Origin: Fistularia commersonii
Lineage: Eukaryota > Chordata > Actinopteri > Syngnathiformes > Fistulariidae
Assembly: GCA_037954325.1 (NCBI GenBank)
Contig: JBBMNZ010000016.1
Coordinates: 4,156,001-4,220,000 of the forward strand
Length of the DNA stretch: 64,000 nucleotides
Reading direction: 5' to 3'
Shown here: in pieces, positions 62,101 through 64,000 of the stretch
How positions within the stretch are numbered: position 1 is the stretch's first letter
How the letters are laid out: each line of letters begins with the position of its first letter
Notes under the pieces: model-generated
What the model was told of the DNA's origin: nothing
Databases searched by the model: none
The model's input: only the letters and a program-made list of their open reading frames with translations
Position numbers and translations under genes: made by a program

Positions 62101-62387
62101 GCCCTGCCTTTTCGTGTCAGGAGGTGAAAAAAGAAACATCACACAGAATAATTCAGGAGCTTAATCTGATTTTGGATCTTCAGCCGCAGCACCGACGCGT
62201 CACTCACTTTTTGCAGGGATTCTGGAGGTAGCTGAGACGCAGTGAACAGCTCGGCCACCTTCCCAGACGACAGTTTCCCTGAGGTGTCAGCCTGGCAGCG
62301 GCCGTGCAGCCCTGAGTAAAACCTCTGCTCGTGTTCATGCAGGAAGATGAAACTCCCCGCAGACGACACGCCGGATTCCTGATCCAT
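42168..62387 (-). CDS. reps2: RALBP1-associated Eps-domain protein 2, whole gene span (19 coding exons)
   Basis: REPS2 (POB1) is an endocytic adaptor that binds RALBP1 and links Ral/EGF-receptor signalling to clathrin uptake at the plasma membrane. Minus-strand exons, read from 62387 down to 42168, join with matching phases into 1974 nt, i.e. 657 residues and a TGA. Visible parts: EH domain 1 (residues about 15-105, exons 1-2), a Ser/Pro-rich linker (exons 3-5), EH domain 2 (about 252-345, exons 6-8) with a canonical EF loop (Asp305, Asp307, Asp309, Gly310, Glu316), an acidic/polar linker, the SH3-ligand-like PPTPPPRPQK (451-460), and a C-terminal coiled coil (about 604-655) that in mammals carries RALBP1 binding. 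REPS2 rather than REPS1 is favoured by the wording of exons 2, 13, 14 and 17 (AKRLGYFG, SRASSLDLNK, LLPPPALPPRP, KPIRRK). Only the end of exon 2 and start of exon 3 are doubtful. Family and gene identity come from remembered vertebrate proteins, not a search. Confidence 0.93.
42390..42480 (+). repeat. short copy of the fold-back repeat family
   Basis: It has GTGGAGGTTCTCAGTCATCC, AGGTCATGGTGAATTC, then GTGAAACGTCTTCAAGTGAA and CAAGTCCAATTGCCACAAC. Lies in the last reps2 intron, 150 bases upstream of exon 19. Confidence 0.75.
42481..44359. other. reps2 last intron, distal part
   Basis: It contains a less A+T-rich patch at 43310-43470 with CTATATAAAG, and C/CA/TA simple repeats at 43911-44075. 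No exon seen. Confidence 0.55.
43911..44075. repeat. poly-C, (CA)n and (TA)n tract
   Basis: A C11 run, then a CA array (43930-43957), then TA-rich repeats to about 44065. Confidence 0.93.
44360..45005 (+). pseudogene. LINE reverse-transcriptase C-terminus, degenerate
   Basis: The plus strand in shifting frames reads KKEVEDFKCLG, VGWNGRRKVSGVMRDIRVSA, KTVVRPVMLYDPETAAMS, SRSEGQRIRRFGDKVSKARL and RWFGYIQRRESEYLAGQMLS, ending before a GGTGACCCCTGAAGGGAGCA tail. It is the same family as 6815-7132, with about 330 more bases kept on the 5' side. It sits antisense inside the last reps2 intron. Stops and shifts make it inactive. Confidence 0.87.
45103..45180 (-). repeat. truncated SINE-like repeat copy
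   Basis: GCGTGGCGGCCCAGTGGTTA then GCGCTTTCACCTCACAGCTC is the reverse complement of the end of the 21293 and 49118 copies. The CCCAGTGGTTAGCG box is tRNA-like. Confidence 0.7.
45181..45875. other. reps2 last intron, proximal part
   Basis: Nothing recognised between the SINE-like fragment and exon 18. Confidence 0.5.
45876..45969 (-). CDS. reps2: reps2 exon 18: C-terminal coiled coil, RALBP1-binding region
   Basis: It encodes (K)QKREIQMAIRKNKETNAVLT, then RLNSELQQQFK. AIRKNKExNAVLxRLNSELQQQ is the hallmark REPS coiled coil, which binds RALBP1 in mammals. Acceptor tgtccag, donor gtcagc. Confidence 0.97.
45970..46725. other. reps2 intron 17, left part
   Basis: A+T-rich, no element recognised. 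The 88-codon plus frame at 46041 has no domain. Confidence 0.5.
46726..46990 (+). repeat. interspersed SINE-like repeat with internal (TG)n
   Basis: It has GGTTCTGTTGGTAGAGTTCC, CCTGCCTGCATGCTGGAGTG, TCTTTGAGCAAAACATTG, a TG array (46889-46920), and GTGTAAAGCGCTTTGAAGCC. This order (tRNA-like head, CTTGGGCAAGACACT-type box, TG array, AAAGCGCTTTG tail) is a common fish repeat. Confidence 0.75.
47313..47446 (-). CDS. reps2: reps2 exon 17: basic segment before the coiled coil
   Basis: It encodes DMIGGSHSQAPQKPIRRKYH, then PDSQNMESGPPAAMPFPPSS and KPTQ. SQxPxKPIRRKxxP matches mammalian SQPPSKPIRRKFRP. Acceptor ttttcag, donor gttagt. It leaves two bases (AA) completed by exon 18. Confidence 0.93.
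47536..47622 (-). CDS. reps2: reps2 exon 16: phase 0-0 linker exon
   Basis: 29 codons: EESSVKMREQSPRSRFGHST, then EDLPNASKP. Acceptor tttttgcag after a long pyrimidine tract, donor gtcagg. It corresponds in place to SEAELLPQLSRAPSQAAESSPAKK of mammals, with weak identity. Confidence 0.8.
47623..48794. other. reps2 intron 15, left part
   Basis: No gene or repeat recognised, apart from an A17 run (47627-47641) that is the exon 16 acceptor's pyrimidine tract on the minus strand. Confidence 0.5.
48795..48990 (+). pseudogene. LINE tail fragment, strongly degraded
   Basis: Bases spell a decayed version of the GAGGATGCCTCCTGG ... CTGGCTGAGGAACACCTTGA ... CCCCAGGAAGAGC ... CTTAGTCTG end of the LINE family seen at 13610-14180. 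No open frame remains. Confidence 0.55.
49118..49443 (+). repeat. interspersed SINE-like repeat
   Basis: It has CTTATCCTGCTCTTACGGTC, a middle box TGCATGTTTTTGGAGTGTAG, CACCACACAGAAAGGCCCC and the end GCCAACCACTGCGCCACCCT. It is a longer copy of the family at 21293-21532. Confidence 0.78.
49444..50376. other. reps2 intron 15, right part
   Basis: Nothing recognised up to the exon 15 donor. Confidence 0.5.
50377..50466 (-). CDS. reps2: reps2 exon 15: phase 0-0 linker exon
   Basis: 30 codons: VPHFVKGSDKSSQNKVLQPN, then FADFSRFKEE. FADFSxF resembles a motif seen in REPS1-type proteins; whether mammalian REPS2 keeps this exon I cannot say. Acceptor atttcag, donor gtgagt. It is removable without a frameshift. 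Confidence 0.82.
50579..50640 (-). CDS. reps2: reps2 exon 14: second proline-rich segment
   Basis: It encodes (G)VKSGWLLPPPALPPRPSTSQ, matching KSGLLPPPPALPPRPCPSQ of mammalian REPS2, another likely SH3 ligand. Acceptor atttcag, donor gtaggc. Confidence 0.95.
50944..51080 (-). CDS. reps2: reps2 exon 13: proline-rich SH3-ligand region
   Basis: It encodes SYSSTSIDDAMKKAEEPPTP, then PPRPQKTHSRASSLDLNKLF and QQATP. The PPTPPPRPQKTHSRASSLDLNK segment is nearly the same as mammalian REPS2 and is the best single proof of gene identity. Acceptor ttttccag, donor gtacat. Confidence 0.97.
51173..51221 (-). CDS. reps2: reps2 exon 12: 49-nt micro-exon
   Basis: It reads (G)STQELDPHTRTKNRP and two bases of Arg, leading straight into SYSSTS of exon 13. 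The KxRPRSYSSTS join matches mammalian KARPRSRSYSSTS. Acceptor cctcgcag, donor gtgaaa. It is too short for most gene finders, and is supported by exact phase fit on both sides. Confidence 0.82.
51658..51708 (-). CDS. reps2: reps2 exon 11: 51-nt linker exon
   Basis: It encodes (D)TGLKRMASQEKQRLHI plus one base. The pattern LxRMxxxEK recalls DLNRMEKTSVK of mammalian REPS2. Acceptor cccacag, donor gtgctt. The length is a multiple of three, so it could be a cassette exon. Confidence 0.72.
51805..51880 (-). CDS. reps2: reps2 exon 10: linker
   Basis: It encodes DQHIIERQSNMVMTKQELME, then ESCKL plus one base. Acceptor tttttcag, donor gtaaaa. The phases fit exons 9 and 11. No domain is recognised. 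Confidence 0.75.
52111..52164 (-). CDS. reps2: reps2 exon 9: acidic linker
   Basis: An 18-codon phase 0-0 exon reading SAEPLIVFEEDESRQSNT. Acceptor ttttcag, donor gtaaat. It could be skipped without a frameshift. The mammalian equivalent is not strongly conserved, so the assignment rests on splice sites, phase and position. Confidence 0.75.
52241..52409 (-). CDS. reps2: reps2 exon 8: EH2 calcium loop and exit
   Basis: It encodes (W)ELSDVDRDGALTFAEFCTAF, then HLIVARKNGYPLPESLPPTL and a Gln-rich end. DVDRDGALTFAE is a full 12-residue EF-hand loop with Asp at 1, 3 and 5, Gly at 6 and Glu at 12, so EH2 should bind calcium. FHLIVARKNGYPLPE..PPTLQP is diagnostic for REPS. Acceptor atttcag, donor gtaaga. 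Confidence 0.96.
52410..53028. other. reps2 intron 7
   Basis: 619 bases, A+T-rich, nothing recognised. Confidence 0.6.
53029..53092 (-). CDS. reps2: reps2 exon 7: EH domain 2 core
   Basis: A 64-nt exon encoding (G)AVAKNFFTKSKLSIPELSHI and the first two bases of Trp. This is almost identical to the REPS EH2 helix pair before the calcium loop. Acceptor ttcccag, donor gtgagt. Confidence 0.95.
53219..53360 (-). CDS. reps2: reps2 exon 6: start of EH domain 2
   Basis: It reads ASSVEPLDQQNIVDHSDDDP, then WRITEEQLVYYTNQFKTLQP and DLGALILG. The DxPWRITEEQ..YY.NQF.SLQPD signature is the first helix of EH2 in REPS proteins. Acceptor ttctcag, donor gtagga. Phase 0 in, one base out. Confidence 0.93.
53442..53548 (-). 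CDS. reps2: reps2 exon 5: linker before EH2
   Basis: Starting with CC, it completes an Ala codon and reads AYESKHPLRPVVQMEPHASP, then SKYGTNPTVEHPAVPW. AYE and PLxPxVQ match the mammalian PYEARQPLVQPE segment. The acceptor is ctccag and the donor gtaccg. The stretch is shorter than in mammals, where a RHQASLIRSFSVE-type segment follows. Confidence 0.82.
53549..54546. other. reps2 intron 4
   Basis: About 1 kb, A+T-rich, nothing recognised. Confidence 0.6.
54547..54655 (-). CDS. reps2: reps2 exon 4: Ser/Pro-rich linker
   Basis: This exon encodes EQMSPPGSTCSSPPRSPSAY, then QGYHYNKNRNGAESQI, matching the SPxxSPPSSPPHYQ region of REPS2. The acceptor is ttggaag and the donor gtatat is at 54545-54546. 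The exon ends one base into the next codon, as exon 5 requires. SP/TP sites suggest phosphorylation, but this is inference. Confidence 0.8.
54862..54959 (-). CDS. reps2: reps2 exon 3: linker after EH1
   Basis: The productive frame gives ADAQCPATRWSPAERSTF and HVDASVEKK, aligning with the mammalian stretch around LTTEKNSFKRMDDEDKQQ. The donor gtaaac is at 54860-54861. Two acceptors are possible: cgcag before 54959 (used here because it fits the chosen exon 2 phase) or the stronger pyrimidine-rich cttccag before 54946, which would need a different exon 2 donor. Confidence 0.7.
54960..55821. other. reps2 intron 2
   Basis: About 0.86 kb. I looked here for a missing exon joining exon 2 to exon 3 and found no convincing one. 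Confidence 0.5.
55822..56023 (-). CDS. reps2: reps2 exon 2: second half of EH domain 1
   Basis: The acceptor ttttccag at 56024-56025 opens VTEVCGAKRLGYFGTAQFY, followed by VALKLIAAAQSSLPIRLES: the conserved back half of EH1. The frame then runs on through SKSVAMRRRLTVAKGDQEIIF, which aligns loosely with the PLPRF..SKN.GEI stretch that follows EH1 in mammals. The 3' end is uncertain. I placed it at the weak donor T|gtctaa (55820-55821), because it gives the phase needed by exon 3 and the expected length. The frame stops about 15 codons later. A strong internal gtaagt at 55894-55899 is discussed as a finding. Confidence 0.8.
58226..58252. repeat. (TG)n microsatellite
   Basis: A TG array in reps2 intron 1. 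Confidence 0.95.
59102..59135. repeat. (CA)n microsatellite
   Basis: A CA array in reps2 intron 1. Confidence 0.95.
59780..59850 (+). repeat. short interspersed repeat end with ATGTA units
   Basis: It has TTTTTGTAAGTCGCTTTTGA followed by four AATGTAATGT-type units (59824-59846). It matches the common fish motif TAAGTCGCTTTGGATAAAAG with a trailing AATGT/ATGTA array. Confidence 0.6.
61412..61570. repeat. (AAAAT)n pentanucleotide array
   Basis: About 30 units, with ACAAACAAA interruptions. In the reps2 sense direction it reads (TTTTA)n. Confidence 0.96.
62046..62074. repeat. (GA)n and poly-G tract
   Basis: A GA array followed by a run of G (62065-62074). Confidence 0.9.
62208..62387 (-). CDS. 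reps2: reps2 exon 1: start codon and first half of EH domain 1
   Basis: This exon gives 60 residues beginning MDQESGVSSAG and ending PPESLQK, then the donor gtgagt (phase 0). The ATG at 62385-62387 has A at -3 and G at +4, a good Kozak context. The EH1 start is clear in EHEQRFYSGLHGRC and in KVAELFTASQLPPESL, equivalent to the VxELFRASQLP helix of REPS proteins. The N-terminus is much shorter in Ala/Gly tract than mammalian REPS2. Confidence 0.93.
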
Positions 62388-62680
62388 TCTGGGAGCCGAA
62401 GCATGGAGGGAAACGCCGGTGTGTGTGTGTGTGTGTGTGCGTGTGTGTGAGGAGGGGAGGGAAGGTGGGGGAGGCAGAGCCTTTAACCCAGTAGATGATC
62501 AATACATCCCGATCTTCTTTCAGCTCCGTGGTGTTTGTTTGGCGTGCGTGGGGCGATCACGGCTCCCACAGTGGTGCTCCGTGGAAAGACACTCGGGCGC
62601 ATCCACTCCTCTTGCCCATTGTGGCGAGTTGTAAAAATACCGCCCTTCGCCAGAGGGGGCGATAAAGCAAAGGAAATGCG
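62388..62680 (-). promoter_or_regulatory. reps2 5' UTR and likely promoter
   Basis: The region just upstream of the reps2 start is clearly richer in G+C and CpG than its surroundings and has no TATA box near the ATG. It contains a (TG)n tract at 62418-62448 and a GC-rich purine run (62450-62480). An upstream ATG at 62402-62404 lies 17 bases before the main ATG in another frame. The transcription start is not defined. Confidence 0.5.
62418..62448. repeat. (TG)n tract in reps2 5' region
   Basis: A TG array with one CG interruption, 31-61 bases upstream of the reps2 start codon. Confidence 0.93.
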
Positions 62681-63012
62681 TCTATTGTCCTTTTTTATTT
62701 TTTTATTTTTTTAATTTTCTTTTTTTTCTTTTTTTTTTTTTACAATGTATCAACCTAATTTTGATATAGAACTTTTTTTATAGACTATTATTATTGTTTG
62801 GACCATCTTATTTAATGTAATATTTATTTCAAGTATATCAAACCGCCATGTTGCATTCTTTATTTTTATTTTTATTAACAACTATCAACCCAACTTAAAA
62901 CAACATATTTTAAGATCATCTGTCGTCATTACATTAATCTAATCCACTCTGTATTTTAGTACATCTCTGTAAACTGTCTCCCACACTGTTTGTTTTGGTA
63001 TTGTCTATTGCA
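62681..63012. other. upstream of reps2, nothing recognised
   Basis: It starts with a T-rich run (62691-62742). No gene recognised. Confidence 0.5.
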
Positions 63013-63013
63013 A

Positions 63014-64000
63014 GGGTGGGCAATTATTTTGGCTGGCGGGCCATATTTCTCATTTAATTTATATGCGCGGGCCAACAAGGTAACATGTAAATTGAACAAA
63101 ATGAAAATTGCAATTTAAATATTTACAATTTTTGGCATTTTATTTCAACTTTAAAATCATTCATGATCTTATAAATGTACCAACATTATTTTGTATGTAA
63201 TCATCCATACAAATTAAACAGGAGGAAAAAATTCTAAATTCAATATTGATTGAAAATACTTAACGTATTCAAAGAAAATAGTTTGGGGGGCAAGATAAAA
63301 TAGTAAAAATGGGCTGGATGCGTAAAATGCCCAGATCTGTTATAGACTATAAACGCATCACACAAATTAAGATATGAATACGCTTGTTTTAAAGAGCCCT
63401 GCCATATGTACAGTTTACAACCGTAAACCTAAGGCTGAACATACATTCCTCAAATAAAAAAAAAAAAATGTAACCCTTTTCTCACAAAAAAATATTCACC
63501 CAAAGCAATCCAGAAACTGTCCAATACAGAAATTGTATATAACAAAAAGCTTTTAATTCTTTTGAAGTTAATTCAGGAAACAAGAGAGATCAGAATGTGT
63601 TGTGTCAATTTTTCCCATTTATCTTCTTGAATGCTCTTCAATAAAAACATCTTGTTGAACTTTATTACATTTCTATTTGGCAGATGTGCCATCAAGCATC
63701 AAGAAACAAAGTGACATAACATGACACAGCTAATTTTTAATGTCTCACAAATGTTTGAACATTAACACGCATTGAGTTTTATGGATTATTTCCCCTTTGA
63801 AATGGGTAGTGACTCAAAAGAGGAACTTGGGTCCTAAATTAAACCAAAAACATCTCCAGATTGCAAAAAGAAGTAAAAATTTAAGATAGTAACATAAACT
63901 AAAATACGAGCCCAGCTCGAGTGGTTCAAATAACCTTGTCTCTCTGTCAGCAATTCAGGGATATTGGATAATTCATCATTTGTAATGTTGCTTGACCTGT
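63014..64000 (+). mobile_element. hAT-like DNA transposon fragment (left end)
   Basis: CAAGGGTGGGCAATTATTTT followed by GGCTGGCGGGCCATATTTC matches the usual terminus of hAT elements (CAGGGGTGGGCAA...CGGGCCA). The sequence after it is A+T-rich and non-coding. The right end was not found, so it may end before or beyond the window edge. Non-autonomous or a remnant. Confidence 0.6.

Larger units (their letters stand above)
56024..62207. other. reps2: reps2 intron 1 (about 6.2 kb)
   Basis: The largest reps2 intron, A+T-rich. It holds TG/CA arrays (58226-58252, 59102-59135), a repeat fragment at 59780-59850, a pentanucleotide array (61412-61570) and a GA/G run (62046-62074). Open frames such as 57339-57527 and 58376-58741 lack domains. 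Confidence 0.8.

Overview
The window is vertebrate nuclear DNA, almost certainly from a teleost fish. It has long A+T-rich introns, spliced genes with GT-AG borders, many (CA)n/(TG)n arrays and relics of typical fish retroposons. It has no bacterial, viral or plasmid gene layout. Nearly all long open frames here are chance frames or microsatellite translations; real coding sequence is found in only about 20 short exons.

Two protein genes are supported, both on the minus strand. (1) The first coding exon of nhs (Nance-Horan syndrome actin regulator) is at 35152-35431. Its donor leads into an intron that fills 1-35151 and runs out of the window. (2) A complete reps2 (RALBP1-associated Eps-domain protein 2) lies at 42168-62387. 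I could thread 19 coding exons with consistent splice phases. The sum is 1974 nt (657 residues plus stop), close to the roughly 660 residues of mammalian REPS2. Only the exon 2 to exon 3 junction is uncertain. The order reps2 then nhs, in the same orientation, matches human Xp22, so this is an old conserved gene pair.

Layout: 1-35151 is nhs intron 1 with scattered retroelement relics (non-LTR retrotransposon C-termini at 6815-7132, 13610-14180, 19631-20345 and 20442-20900) and several copies of a short fold-back repeat. 35152-35730 is nhs exon 1 plus a GC-richer promoter/5' UTR, followed at once by a 215-bp TCTA/TCCA array. 35950-42167 is intergenic, with a complex TG/TA/CA tract, an interspersed repeat carrying a perfect 17-bp hairpin, and the presumed reps2 3' UTR. 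42168-62387 is reps2, with LINE and SINE-like insertions in its introns. 62388-64000 is the reps2 promoter side and a hAT-like repeat fragment.

Both genes act at the cell edge. REPS2 links RALBP1/Ral signalling to endocytosis through two EH domains, a proline-rich stretch and a C-terminal coiled coil. NHS shapes lamellipodial actin through an N-terminal WAVE-homology region. I see no wholly new genetic system. The points most worth a second look are an in-frame 33-nt GTAAGT...TTACAG segment inside reps2 exon 2, the compact nhs exon 1 with a microsatellite beside its promoter, and the two hairpin-bearing repeats.
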